Shown here piece by piece: positions 22,101-34,560 of a stretch of 64,000 nt of DNA. The DNA is taken from positions 21,452,001-21,516,000 of the forward strand of contig CM075943.1 of NCBI GenBank assembly GCA_038030265.1, given 5' to 3'. Both the position numbers and the translations under genes were made by a program. The notes below the pieces were generated by a model. It saw nothing but the letters and a program-made list of their open reading frames with translations. It was not told the origin of the DNA and did no database searches. The stretch's first letter is position 1; each line of letters opens with the position of its first letter. The DNA comes from Corythucha ciliata (taxonomy: Eukaryota > Arthropoda > Insecta > Hemiptera > Tingidae).

Positions 22101-22680
22101 TTCGAACAGATATAAAATTCGCTAGAAATCATAAATAATAATCTTATTACCTATTACTTCATTATATACGAAATACGTTGAACAAAGAGAGAAAACTTAA
22201 TGATTTTCAAGGCCTGTCACAGACTGTCAAAAGTTATTAGTATAGGTACAAGTATGACGTCGCGAAATAAAACGTGCTCTGAACTCTGAAATCAGGAATT
22301 GACTGCAGAAAACAAAGTTGCTGCCGGGATATGAACTTTCAAAAGACTGCCCCCTAAACGAATGTAAGTTAAAAGTCGATATAAATGACTTGTGACTAGA
22401 CTCTCTTCAACGTGATGTGTATAATGGTTTCAGTAATGGAAATATCTTGTACATATACGTTGGGGTCACTAAATATGAGGTAGGTACAGCACGTCCTTTT
22501 TGCGCAGGACTAATACCTCAAGATTTCACGCTCTAAAATGTACTTAAATTCACAAAAGTTACCATCATAACGACTCGAAAGGAAATCTGGAGAAAATTCT
22601 ACCAAACTGCAAGCAGAAAAAGTGCACGAAAATACTTTTAATTTTTCGAAATGAATATTATCAAGAGCGGGGCACAGTCA
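19146..22680. other. AT-rich stretch with two close perfect palindromes
   Basis: No gene recognised. ATTATCTCGAGATAAT (19,490-19,505) and GGCACTTATAAGTGCC (19,555-19,570) are perfect 16-bp palindromes 49 bp apart. C and G runs lie at 20,419-20,430 and 21,948-21,957. The overlapping frames at 20,597-20,912 on both strands match no family I know. Confidence 0.5.
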
Positions 22681-23320
22681 AGAATTCGCGTGGCCCAAAA
22701 ATTACATGCCGCCCCCACCCCGCGTATCATCGGTTTAACACACTTCACATCTCATCAACCGGCCAGTGTTGCCAGAAGCTCCGTGAAAGAATCCACGGGT
22801 TCAATAGGTGCTTCATGAAACCCGAAAACAACCGGGCCCTGCCTTGGCAAGCCCAAAGGGTCAATTGCAGACCCAAAGAGTTCTCTATATTGTGGCGGTC
22901 ATTTTTGCTTCCATTCTCGCTCTGGAAACCGTCAATTTGGGGATATATCCCGGATATCGGCCATAAATATAAAAATTTTCACTATCTGCCTACCGCGATC
23001 AACCGCGACTATAAATCTACCACGATCGACCATTTTTATACAGAGAATTCGCCCCGTGCCGTGAATTCGATTAATTAGCTTGGAAAAAACCACAACAAAA
23101 ATCAAATAAAAAAATTAAAACAACAACCACAACAACAGCAAGGCAACAACAACACCCGCGAAGCTATCGGTTAAGAGAGGGACGCCATAAAATAAGGCAA
23201 AAAATGTGTCTAGGAACGCGAGCCTTAGCGACGTCAATCCCTCTTGGGGAGGCTTAGCAGTCGAATGATAGCCCAGCACATGGACAGGGCTCACCGGGGA
23301 TCACCCCAGCCAACATCCAA
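22681..23320. other. GC-richer repeat border and CAA-rich tract
   Basis: Starts with GC-rich words (GCCGCCCCCACCCCGCG at 22,709-22,725) and a possible transposon end CCAGTGTTGCCAGAAG at 22,762-22,777. A CAA-rich low-complexity tract covers about 23,085-23,155. The frame at 22,815-23,078 is not recognised. Confidence 0.4.
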
Positions 23321-23324
23321 CCAC

Positions 23325-23445
23325 AGCCCCGACCGCCCGACCGCAGCAAAGGTCTAACCACAGCAAAGGTCCAACCACAGCAAAGGTTCAACCACAGTAA
23401 ATATCCAACCACAGCAAATGTCCAATCAATGGTCCAACCACATGA
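23325..23445 (+). repeat. Family E minisatellite, 17-bp period
   Basis: Consecutive 17-mers CCACAGCAAAGGTCCAA with small changes, about six to seven units. The reverse complement of the same unit forms a longer array at 27,925-28,450. Confidence 0.8.
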
Positions 23446-23459
23446 CCACTAAACTCGCC

Positions 23460-24095
23460 ATATTTAGGGTGGATGGAAATTGAATTGAAAGTCTGACACG
23501 TTTATGGCGTTTTGGCTGTTTTTAGCACACGAATCGTCGGTTCAGCAAAAGAGAAAATAGATTGCTTGGCAGTTTTTAGAGAGCAAATGTTCGGTTTCAA
23601 TCGTCAGTTTGACCATTTTTTGAGCGCAAATGGTCGGTTTGACCATTTTTTGAGCGCAAATGGTCGGTTTGACCATTTTTTGAGCGCAAATGGTCGGTTT
23701 CGCCATTTTCAGGGTATGCGGGCAACGTCAGTTTAAGGCATTGCATTTTAATGGCGCGAATCGTCAGTTTAACCATCTTCAAGGAACGAATCGCCAGTTA
23801 GGCCGTATTTAGGGTGGATGGAAATTGAATTGAATGTCTGACATGTTTATGGCGTTTTGGCTGTTTTTAGCACACGAATCATCGGTTCAGCCATTTTTAA
23901 AGAGAAAATATATTGCTTGGCCGTTTTTAGAGAGCAAATGTTCGGGTCTATTTTCGAATGGCAGTGTGAATGGCAGTTTGACCATTTCCTGGCTCGAATC
24001 GTCATTTTAGCCATTCTTCAGGCGAATTGTGTCAGATTTGCCAATTTTAGGGAACGAGTAGTCAGTGCGACTTTTTTAGGCCACGAATGGTCATA
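23460..24095 (+). repeat. Family D array with higher-order repeat
   Basis: Contains three perfect 30-bp copies at 23,611-23,700 (GACCATTTTTTGAGCGCAAA then TGGTCGGTTT). A larger unit is also duplicated: TAGGGTGGATGGAAATTGAA, GTCTGACA-GTTTATGGCG, TTTTTAGCACACGAATC at about 23,465 and again at about 23,810, giving a ~345-bp higher-order period. The open frame at 23,512-23,736 reads FDHFLSANGR three times because the unit is 30 bp; it has no other coding sign. Confidence 0.85.
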
Positions 24096-26339
24096 ATACA
24101 ATAGTGATATGATGGGCGGGGTAAGATGGCGTAATGCCGTACCAGTGCTTCAAAGATTCTCTAACTCTCCTTGCTCCAGTACTGTGTTTGAGCGGTTAAT
24201 TTCCCCGAAAACCAACAATATTCCCCAATGGGAAAAATGTAATTTCTGTTTTATGCGAGTAGCCCAATACTCGAGTTTTTACTTGATTTACATAACCCAA
24301 ATTAATATTTTTAGCGCATTTTCTCCATTTCAACTGTGGAATTTCTTCCAGAAATAGCACAAGCGCGGTTTTTAGTCCAATTTGGCAACTCTGCAACTCA
24401 TTTTACTCATAGCCTACTTATTGTTAGAATAAACAAAACAATTGAGAAAAGGGGAAGGGACAACCACCCCTGGCATGTTTCACGAAAACGGTATCCCCCT
24501 GCTGTATCTTTTCCCTGATGTGGGCGGCATACGAACAGACCTGTGTGCAGCAAAGGAGCACGCCAAAATGAACTTTCTGCTTTTTCTCCCATTATAATAT
24601 TTTCCAACGATGAGTTGTGCGTGTGGCTTGCCTTATCTTCTCCTGCTGCCACTTTTCTCACGGTAAAATGACTTTCGACCAACCTCTTGAAGCTGAAGGG
24701 ACAAGAGTTTTCAGGGGCCAGAGAAGAGCACATAGTGTGAGAGACAATGAGAAGTTTAGATGCGTTTCCGTGGCAGACGCTTTTGATATACCGAAATTCA
24801 TCCGTCCAGCAGCCTAGTGTTCGTGGCACTTTTAATCATGACAAAAGAGGTGAAATAGCAAACTGGGGCACAACACACAACTGTTTTAGATCGCTAGATT
24901 TTAAACGATTGAAGGGGGAGGGGAGAAAAAATCTTACGAGGCTTAAATGTCTTGTGCCCTCTCAGTCTAATGGGAGGGGATAAACATTAAGTTCAATTTT
25001 AGTCTTTAACGGCTCTACTTAGAAACCGTCGCAAGCAGGGAAGAGAGGTTAAGATGATTTGACAAGAAAACAATATAAAAAATTGCATTTCTTTGCACGT
25101 ACCTAGTGTTATTTTTCTTAAGTATACCTAAAGAATGCCGTTCGAAATGTCACTGCAAACCCTCTTCCTTATAATTAATTAATTAATTACAATGCAGTCG
25201 ACGACGGTAAAATTAACGGGGAATCCAAAGACACTCCACCATAATTTGTGCACAGTGCCCTTGGCGTGCCAACTTATTTCATACATATGAATTGTATTCC
25301 ATATCTTTCGAAAAGGTGACGGTACGGAATAGTCTGCCACTAAAAATAACGGCTTCTACGACTCCTTCTCACGAACGCTGGAGAAAAAAACTAGCATGAA
25401 AATGTAGATTGTAGAATGAAGCAATACGCATTTTACCGTGAACATAAAATGGGCTACCGAGAAAAAATGCAAAATTGATAAACTTTTACTAGTTGTGGCT
25501 TTGTAACTATCTGCGTATAGAGTTTTCCATTGCTACAGACTTAGAGAGAATGACAATCACACGTACGGTGTTCAGGAAGTACCCAGCAGCAAGAGTGTTC
25601 AGGGCTAAAATGCGTTCAAGTGATAAGGAGAAGTTTCAATAAAAACAACAACAACAAAACTGGAGCATTGAGCATTTGAACAGTTTTCCCCTTCGTATCC
25701 CACAGATGAAGTTTTCTCCAATAGTATAATGTCGAAAAAAATACGTCGCGGGAAAATTGAAAAGAATTCAATTTATCTACATCGACCAATAATTATTCGC
25801 AATGAGGAGACATGGCTGAGATATAAGTATCGTTGATTTATTCTATACAACTATAAGTGTTAAGAGTTTAAGACCAGAAAACACATTATCAGTATGCTGC
25901 GGAGATGGTCCTGGTCGTGCTTGTGAATGAGAGTAGCGTTATTTTCCTTTCGTATTTCAGACTACGAGTATTTCTCATTAGTAAAAAACACGAGCTCATT
26001 TTCTTTTCTTTTTTTAAAGCACCTGGAATTCGTAAGAGGTTCTTTAAACCCAATCCTGACACATCCCATGAGCCAAAATTGTCCATCATATCTGGGCTAA
26101 GATTGAATTTGAAATACAGAAAAGTCAAATTATAATTTTATCGATCTTTCCTTCTCTGTCTTCAACGAAAGTCAATCCGAGGAAATATTTCAGAATTTGT
26201 GATGACTCCCTTTCGCGTTCGCATCCCGCCGGCCGTCGGTTTGGTAAATTCCTCACTATAGCTGTCGTCATTTCCATCCACCTACAGTCGTATGATTGAC
26301 AATTTAATGAGGTCGTTGTGTAAAAGTCGGGGGGGGGGG
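24096..26339. other. AT-rich stretch without confirmed genes
   Basis: Near 24,375-24,392 the minus strand reads GCAGAGTTGCCAAATTGG, similar to CAGTGTTGCCAGAAG at 22,763; these might be the inverted ends of one element around the D/E arrays, but no target duplication fits. The frame at 24,407-24,829 (-, 140 codons) is unrecognised. A TTAATTAATTAATTA tract lies near 25,173-25,190. Confidence 0.4.
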
Positions 26340-26935
26340 GGGCTCGGGGCTTGAGTTTCGACAGTAGCGGCGGAACCCATACAGACTTGGAGGAGCAAGA
26401 TTCAGCTAATGTACCCGTCCTCACTCCAGACGTGACGCATTCGACCGGAAATTTTCTGAAACAGGACTTTTTACTCGGGGCTGATTCTATAACTCTCAAT
26501 TTCCGCAATGGAGCATGGAAGGAGGGCGTTGGGAGGTACCCAGTTGCCATGGTTTTTACGATTACAACGGAAGCTAGGTCTATTCGGTTGTTGTCCCGGA
26601 ATACTCCGATCAGCACGAAATTTTGTAACCTCGCGGGTTATCATGTAGAATAACGCGAAAAAATAATGGAAGGTTAGTACTTTCAGTGCTAATAGTGCAG
26701 CTCCGGACGACAAACGAATAGACCTATTTATTATTTTTTCTTAACTTTTCCTACGAACCTCCCAATCTAGCGTAAAAGCCCTGAAGTTTAATCTTTCAGG
26801 TATCGTGACAACAATAGCAACGGGGTACCTCCCTACACGCCCTCATTCCATTTTCCGTTGAGGAAACTTGAGAATTATAGAATCAGCCCCCTGGGGAATT
26901 TCGTGAATTTTCAAGAAAAGTCAGCGGAAAATGGC
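26329..26935. mobile_element. Inverted-repeat element with hAT-like end and 14-G run
   Basis: 26,440-26,575 pairs with the reverse complement of 26,808-26,930 (words TTGAGA-TTATAGAATCAGCC, GGGTACCTCCC, CGCCCTC, AACGG on the minus strand). The left side carries a 14-G run (26,329-26,342) and CAGTAGCGGCGGAAC at 26,362-26,376, which resembles CAGTGGCGGCGGAAG at 33,937-33,951. The 163-codon frame at 26,125-26,616 (-) crosses this boundary and is not a credible gene. Confidence 0.55.
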
Positions 26936-27239
26936 AAAGTCACCTCGATCGCCTGTCTTGATTACAGCGAAATAGTACTGCCGAGGAACATTTTGTAGTT
27001 GTTTAGGCATCAAGTACTTTTTCACCGAATATTACGCCTAAAGCCCCATAACACATTCAGTCAAATCTGTTTTCACAGCTTAATTTTTGAATTAGATAAG
27101 ATTTGAACCAATTAATTAATAGCAATACTGACAATAAGCTTGAACCAGCAGGCACCACCGTTGGACGTATGATAAAACAGCCAACGTTGAAGAGAGCAAA
27201 CGATTTTACTTCAAACACCGTTTATTAAAACATCACGGA

Positions 27240-27800
27240 GCGAGTGGTCAGTTTTGCCACACTCGTGTGGCCCAATTACCAGTTTTGCCACTTTAGGGCA
27301 CGAATTGGTCTGTTTGGAAATGTTTGGTTCGTAAATGGTCGGCCTTGTCAATTTCAGGGCATGGATAGACGGTTTGAACATTTTCAAGTCGCGGGTGGTA
27401 CGTTTTTAGCCATTTTTGGATCACGAAAGGTCGGCTTTGCCATTTTCGGGGTACGGCTCGTCCGTTTGAACATTTCCAAAGCGGTTGTCGTCAGTTTAGC
27501 CTTTTTAATGGCGCATAGATTCATTTTTTCCATTCTTAGGGAGTGAAAAGCCAGTTTGGCAATTTTCAGGGTATGAATCGTCGATCTGTAGGTAAGCCGC
27601 GAATCGTCATGTTTGCCATATTTTTGACGCAATTTTAGTATATTTGCCATTTTTAGGACGCAACTTTAGTTTAGCCATTTTCGTGGCGCGAGGTCAGTTT
27701 TATGTTTTATGGCACGAATAGTCCGTCGGGCAATTTGTCTAGCTTAAATTGCCAGTTTGCTATTTTTAATGCGAGAATAGCCAGTTTGGCTATTTGAAAG
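27240..27800 (+). repeat. Family D minisatellite array
   Basis: About 17 units with GTCAGTTTTGCCA, CATTTTTGGATCACGAAAGG, GCACGAATAGTC, AATTGCCAGTTTGC. Same orientation as 23,460-24,095. Ends in a GC-rich border at 27,815-27,870 (GGAGGGGGCGC, CCCCGGAGCCCGG). Confidence 0.75.
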
Positions 27801-27924
27801 GCAAGAACAGGCCTGTAGATAGGGAGGGGGCGCTGGGTCCGTTACCCCGGAGCCCGGTCTTCCTTCGAGGCGTGGATTTCAGGAATGAAGAAAGTTAAGA
27901 CAAGAAAAGAAAGGATCGATTGAC

Positions 27925-28450
27925 GGTGGTTGATACTGTGGCTAGAACTTTGCCGTGTTGGAGCCATACTGTGGATTTGAGCTTAGATGTTGATTTTGGT
28001 TGGTGTCTATGGTTTGGACTTTTGCTGTGGTTTGGGGCTTTTCTGTGGTTAGGCTTTACTGTGGTTAGAGCTTTCTGTGGTTGGAGCTTTACTGTGGTTA
28101 GATCTTTTTTACGGTCGGTTCTTTGCTGTGGTTTGGAGCTTTGTAGTGGTTTGGACCTATGTTATAGTTTTGACCTTTGCAGTACATAACCTACTTGGAC
28201 CTTCTTTGTGGTTGGATTTTCACTGATGTTTGTAGCTTTGATGTGGTTACGCTCTTTGTTGTGGTTACGCTCTTTGTTGTGGTTCCGTGATTTGCTGTGG
28301 TTTCGGGCTTTGTTGGGCTTGGAGCTTCACTGTGGTTACAGTGGGGTTACAGGTTTTTGTGGTTGGATATTTGCTCTGCTTGGAGCTTTGCTGTGGTTTT
28401 GAGATTTGCTGCGCATGAGGCTTTACTGTGGTAGGGCCTTTTTAGTGGTT
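27925..28450 (-). repeat. Family E minisatellite, reversed
   Basis: Tandem 16-18-bp units TGTGGTTNGGACCTTTGC (reverse complement of the unit at 23,325-23,445), about 30 copies with frequent 1-2 bp indels. The open frames at 27,920-28,402 are Leu/Trp/Phe-rich products of the repeat and should not be taken for membrane proteins. Confidence 0.8.
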
Positions 28451-28579
28451 TAAAACATTTGGCACTATACCGACTTTTTGGACGACTATACGATACTTAT
28501 TCAGTTGGGTGAGACAGTACTTATTCAGTTGGGTGGGACAGTCTTTGCAAGAGCCCCATTTAGTTCAATCCCCGGACCC

Positions 28580-28930
28580 GAATATCTCCACGGCTTTGGG
28601 CACGAATCGTCAGCCTAGTAATTTTCAAGGCTCGAACGGTCATTTTCACCATATTGGGATCGTGAATGGTCGATTTTGCCATTTGCAGGGCAAAAGTCAT
28701 CAGTTTGAGGAGTTTCAAGGCAGTCACTACCAGTTTAGCCATTTTATGGGTGGGTTGAGCCAATTTCACCACTCTTGGGGCACAAATTGTGAGTACGGCT
28801 ATATTATATAGGGCGTGGCTATGAAGCCGTTTGGCTATTTTCAGGGGGCGAACTGTTTTTCAAGTTTGCGGGGTTTAGTAATTTAAAAGGCTCCAACTGT
28901 CAGTTTTGCCATTTGCCCATTCCCAAGAAT
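28580..28930 (+). repeat. Family D minisatellite block
   Basis: Units CGAATCGTCAGCCTAG, TTTTCAAGGCTCGAACGGTC, CGATTTTGCCATTTGCAGGG and so on, ~33-bp period, same orientation as 27,240-27,800. The two D blocks bracket the reversed family E array. Confidence 0.7.
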
Positions 28931-31900
28931 CCCACTCACCTCCGCCTCCTAGTGTATGGTGATTTATAGCCCATCTGGACAGTGACTTCTATACGGGGCC
29001 TTTTTCGGGTCCTACGTTTCAATGATTAACTGGACTGTTTTCTCAGTAGACTAAAGTATCAGTTTTATGGTCGTTCAGTCTGGTTCTGAGGCTAAGAAAA
29101 AAACTGAACTGACTGACTTGTTCGAAAGTTTCGATCCAGGAAAGTGTGCAATATAGTTCCACACGCCTTTTGAATAAAAACACTCAATGGGGAGGGGGCT
29201 ACCTTGATTGACTTGGTGTGCCTGGTTCAGCAACCAAGCGGCGCACAATTGCCATTTTAGGTCCTACCACGCACTTAAATTCATCAGGCTAGTTCTTTTG
29301 ACCCATATAGAGGTTACTGCAAACGCTTCTCACCAAGACTTCAAGACTTCGCTGAGTACAAGGTATAAAATTCGTCTGACCGTGTGTGCGTGTTCAAGGG
29401 GTTAACCCGAGTAAAACGGCCAACTCAGAGGAAAAACCTATACGCGAAATGTCACATTCAAAGCGGAATTAACGTGATACACAAAATTTCAGCATTTTTT
29501 AAAAAGAAGAAACGCCTCATTTAGGAGAAATGTTACATTGAAGGCTGAACTTATAAAACGTAATTTATAGCGCCGCACCGCTCCCCCAACCAGACTAATG
29601 ACGGAGCATTCGCTCCCTCTGAACCCCAATTCCACCGTCACCGCTGTTAAGATGATGTATCAGACTGTAACCGTTATTCTCCAAAGTGAATGAGACAAAA
29701 CGTTAGAAACAGAAGGGGTACCTTACTATAGCCAAATTATATCTCTCGCAATGTTTAATGGCATAGAGGTGTGAGGAGTAATGAAAGGCTCGAGGAATGA
29801 AATTTCGTGGCACCTGAAGCATCGTGCAAGACAACGACGTTATAGCTACGAGGACGTATGAGTAATAAGGTGGGGGGGGGGGCGTCCTACGCCATCGAGT
29901 TGTGATAACGCAATGCCCTTTCTACGATAGGGTCGGGTGCAGCCTAGAGCCTACCCACTAGGACGAAAGCATTGAACCAAGTACCAATTCGTGAAAGCCA
30001 CCGAAAAAAAAAATCGTATAAACGCGTACAAAGCTTAAAATTACTCCTCTCATACACTCTCTATCATCGTCTCTCCTTCAACTCAATTACAACGAAAATA
30101 TTTTCTTCGAGAAAATACCTGAATGAGTTCATGCAAAACCTTCGAATTTATGAGAAATAATGTTTGACCCCAAGGTCAAAGTATATATATGAGGGCAGCG
30201 CGGTTGCGCTGAAACTTTCAATGAGCCATCATCACTCCACCAAAAACGGGAGAGAGTACGCAACCCTTAAACTCAACGCTCTCACCACGGATTTTAAATC
30301 CCCTGAACGCGGAGAAGAGCGTCAAATTTGAATTCCCAAGAAAAATAAATACCTAAAAGAAGACAAGTCGGTTAATGACTTATGTTGAATAATTCCATTC
30401 CGTTTCTCTCACTTACTCTTTTTGTCACTCCCTCTTCTCCCGCGTTACGTTTTACTGAAATTGTTAAGTTCAATTCATTTTCAGCAACCTCGCTTGGTAT
30501 TTTAAGCCACACGTACGCAAAAGTTCAACACTCGTCTATGTTTGTTAAGACCACACTTCCTTTCGAAACACAAATAGAGTACAAATATGCAGCACCCAAT
30601 TTCATTGAGGGTAAAAAAATTCATGTTTACCTAATTCCTACTTCCAGGTTTTATTTCATCCTTCGTTACCATTTTTATACATCAGCAAAACGAAAAGTTA
30701 ACAAGAGTTGAATTTATCGATTCTTTTAATTATAGAATACATTTTTTAAAAATATAAGTCTTTTTATTTATTCCACACAAAGCCAATGTGGTACAAAAAA
30801 AATTACTGCCCTCTAATGGACGAATCCGCGCTAGAGGACAGGAGTCCCAGTGCAAACAAAATGCAATGAACCAAACAGTAGGTATAATAATTTTGTTGAA
30901 AGAAAAAAGAAATAAAATAACATTTTCTCAATACCTTGAATGGAAAAAGCTAAGTAGGTGTAAAGAATGAGAAATGAGATATTTGTACAAACTAAACCAC
31001 ATGGTAGGTAACCAATATACCTACTTGAAGTAGCGAAAGACATGCATTCCGATTTTCTCGCGATCGGCTGCTCAGTGACATGCTCAAAACAATACCAGGA
31101 GTCAATTTACTTTGTATGTTGAACCGTACGTCACTCGAACAGTGGAGCCGCTTTACCGGCTCGTTTTCAATTCTCGGTATACGCTTCGTTCGCCAAACAA
31201 ACGAACTGGCAGGTAAAGCACCACTCACTTGCAATGTAATCCCCGCATGCTGTAGTTATACCTTGTAAGCGACTGCTTTCTTGAAAAAGTCATGACCAGA
31301 GTTCAAATCATATTGTTTATTCGCTTTTTCTCAATGTAAAAAAAAAGAAAGAAAAGAAAAGAAGAGAAGAGAAAACCAACTAATCAAATGAACATTTAAG
31401 TCCTTCAAGCGGATATCGAAGAGAAAAATTGCACGCACCTTTCCGCACACGAGAAGTCCAATTAATTAATTTACACGCGTAGAGGGACTGACTTTCCTTG
31501 AAATTACCTTTTTAGAAACCGCATGGAAGAAACGATACATTATGTTAGCGGAGGGACCCCAGAAATTAAAAAAAAACTCAGCCTTCTAGTCAGAATCAGT
31601 TGAAAGAGCGCGCTAGTACTAGTAACTCGTGCACACTCGTACTATGCACTCGTAATTTCGTAGTCAATGACCAGTATAATTGAAGCGACAGCTGAAGAGC
31701 AAATAACGTTGAGAGATCCGTTAGTTCAGAAACAATACAAATAGGGATTGCATCGCAAAATAAAGAGGAAATCCTTCTTATCTTGATCTGCGGGAGGGCA
31801 TATCAACTAGTTCCTGTTCGTGTAATTTAACAAAATTAACCTGGCTTCTCTTATAACGCTAGAAATTTTATGAAAATAACGAAAATGTAAATTGCTGCTT

Positions 31901-34199
31901 GAAGACAAAGGAAGTGAGTGATCAACACGGTGAAAGAAAGTGGGTGGGTCACTCCGAAAAGCCTTGCATGAACACTTATTTTCTTCTTCTTATTCGTCAT
32001 GCCCTTTTTCTTTCTTCATTTCGAACGTTTCCCACGTAAAACATTGAAATGTTAATTTCAGCTCGGTGGAACCTGCTAATTTGATGTTTGGAGAATTATA
32101 CTTGTTAGAAAAAAAAAGTGAAAAAAAAAACAAAGCATAAATCACGAACTCATGTTTATCGGCCAAGAGAGCGTACTTGAAAGCTGACCCAATGACCTTT
32201 TCGAATCACCCCCTTCAACTCCTATCAACTGTGCTGCACTGTCTTTTACAGTGAACTTTAGAAGGTCTTGAGAATTAAATTTAATTTGTGACGACTCACT
32301 TTCACTTCTACAGCCCAAAAATTTCTCTACAAAACGCCTCAAGAACCCACTTTATAATTCATCAGAGTGATAATCACGGCTTGTAACGATTCTGGTGAAC
32401 CTTCGAGCCGAGTCAAAACAATTCAGACGAGCTCGAATGGCGAAGACAATAAACTGGTTTTAACGGTTCAGTGGAGTGTCATTTAGAATTAATGTACCAA
32501 CCACAACCAGAAGACCACGGGCCTACTTTCGAAAAACTCTGTTATTAATGAATAGAATGTTTTAATAACAATTCAATTTTTAAAAAAATTAGCTCGCGGC
32601 AAAAATATAATTTTAATTGCCAAAAAATGTTTACCCCCCGGGGCAATCGCTCTTCTTTCCACCCTCTCGAACGTCTCGTTCTTGCCTTAAAGAAGTTTCA
32701 ACCTTCTCTTCACAATGTTTAGTATTAACGAGTTTCAAAACGTCTCTTCAAAACCACACTTAAAATAGGTGGGAAATTAATTAAGTTGAAATATAAGTTT
32801 CGCAAATCTCCGTGGTCCTGGGAAAAGGGAAGTTGTAGCATCAAGTTTCTGCGAGCGAAAATTTTAATTAATAAATGAAATGGATGGGAGGATTTTCTTT
32901 ATGGCTCCTTCAAGGCCACCTCATCATTGAATGTCCCATTTTCTCTGTCTCTTTCTTTTTCACTCACTCTTTTTACCCCAGCGATAATTAACGGGGCCCC
33001 TCTTGTAGGTATAGAAAATAATTATTAGACCCCAGAGAAATTTTCAGAGGAACGTCATTTACAGAATTCAACAGAGGCATAGCTTACAAAAAGGATGCTA
33101 TACGTATTCCTAAAGTTTTCATTTGCTCAATCCTTTACAGTCGTCCTCACAGTGTTTTGAGCAAGAATCGATCCCTGTTCTTTCACTTTTTCGTACAATC
33201 TTAACCGTTGGTAACATAAATGATTCGAATGATGGGAGGGTGCACACTATGGGCTGTTGAAAAACATACCTCAGTGCAAGTGGCTGTACCATGACCCCAG
33301 TGATATCTACAAGAGTCTATTCAGAGATTACAGTGAGTCGGTTCGTATATGGTTATAAACTTATAACATAGAATACGACAATTTGATGTCGAGAAATGAA
33401 GGATCAGATACAGAAAAGAAAGAATACGACGATCCGTTTGGAATCCGACGAGATACCCTGTAACTAAATTATAAGTATAGGGCATCACGGCATACCCTGC
33501 TGTTAACTACCAATCAGATTGCCAGAGAGAATCAGGGGCCAACAGGATGGTTATGCGTTGCTGCCATGTTGTATCTCATAGCGCCTCTAAAATTCAGCAT
33601 CATGCTGGGTAGCAAGCCACTGACCACCTAACTCAAATATCCCGTCGTCCCGCGAAGACAGCGGGATTTCTGTTACCGAGAATTCTCCCAAGAAATTGGA
33701 AGGGTTGGAACAAAATGGCGAGATATAACTATAGTCCAAAAAAAACACGCCATCAACCTAGGGTGTTGCCGACGCCCGACGGGTGCGAGATCGAGGGAAA
33801 GTTCTCCATTGGATTCCATTGGAATATCTGTAGTATTCAGCCTTCCTACCGGGCTACCGGGGCTGTACCACATGAGCGCCCTAATCGCCAAACACGGTGA
33901 AGAGAAAGTTTCATCGCACCAAAGATGCATCATTGGCAGTGGCGGCGGAAGTCAGCCGACTTTGGGGGAGCAAGAATCTGAGCAGTTAAGTTTTACGCCC
34001 CCCCCCCTCACTATATAAAATACCATTTTGCGAATCAATTATGTCTACATGTGCAAAATTACAATTCTTGAGGCAAAAATTCTAAATTCTTCACCAAACT
34101 TACCGCCTCTTCATGAAATTCTCTTGTTTCTGGGTTAATTTTCCTAGGTAATTTGAGTCCTGAGACACAGCTTTACTAGATAAATGACGTGTTATAAGC
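28931..34199. other. Long AT-rich stretch without recognised genes
   Basis: No domain recognised. An 11-G run lies at 29,872-29,882 and a 10-C run at 33,998-34,007. A TATATATAT word at 30,182-30,190 stands about 30 bp upstream of TTTCAATG and a 36-codon frame (30,221-30,331), a layout compatible with a TATA promoter but unsupported otherwise. Purine-rich (GA) tract at 31,340-31,375. CAGTGGCGGCGGAAG (33,937-33,951) resembles a hAT-like end. Confidence 0.5.
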
Positions 34200-34286
34200 A
34201 AAATCGGCTACATCGGCCATAAAATGGCGTAATCACACTACTCAGAGCAGAAAATGAGTGTGAAAAAGCAAGGGTGTGCCGTGAAG

Positions 34287-34560
34287 AGTAGCGTCCGAGG
34301 CAATGGCGAGGGAGGTGGGCCGCCCCGGGCCACCTATCGGAGAGGGCCCCCGAAAAGCTTAAATATGGAAAAATGATGACTTTTAGGTTCATGTTCATAG
34401 ATTTAAAGAACGTGAAAAGGAGTTTTGGTATACGATTGGACAGTGACTTGGCTCCTTTCGACGATTTTCAGTCCATCCGACTTGGAGAATAGAACGTTTA
34501 CTGGTGATCAGCAAACAGTGTGGATAAATATCGATCGAGCCCACGAAATCGCAGTTCTGA
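34287..34560 (+). repeat. Head module preceding a family A array (copy 3, most complete)
   Basis: Starts AGTAGCGTCCGAGG, then GGTGGGCCGCCCCGGGCCAC, GAGAGGGCCCCC, AAAAGCTTAAATATGGAAAA, TTTTTAGGTTC or TTTTAGGTTC, GATTGGACAGTGA, TTGGCTCCTTTC, GAATAGAACGTT, GGTGATCAGC, GAGCCCACGAAATCGC. It shares order and wording with 363-600, and its GC-rich first part matches 51,968-52,025. This is the best copy for deriving a consensus. Confidence 0.75.

Noticed and set aside
23512..23736. Protein with three decapeptide repeats
   Set aside because: The repeat comes from a 30-bp DNA unit and the frame dissolves in neighbouring units of the same array.
24109..24357. hAT C-terminal dimerisation domain (CSSTVFERLIS)
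   Set aside because: The resemblance to CSSA-ERLFS is short, the residues after it do not match, and no other transposase pieces are near.
26125..26616. 163-codon minus-strand frame as a gene
   Set aside because: It crosses from unique DNA into an inverted-repeat arm and a poly-G run encoding prolines.
27920..28402. Leu/Trp/Phe-rich membrane protein frames
   Set aside because: They are translations of the reversed 17-bp family E repeat; indels shift frame repeatedly.
30180..30331. TATA promoter with a 36-codon gene
   Set aside because: Only a TATA-like word and a start codon; no conserved initiator, domain or second exon could be recognised.
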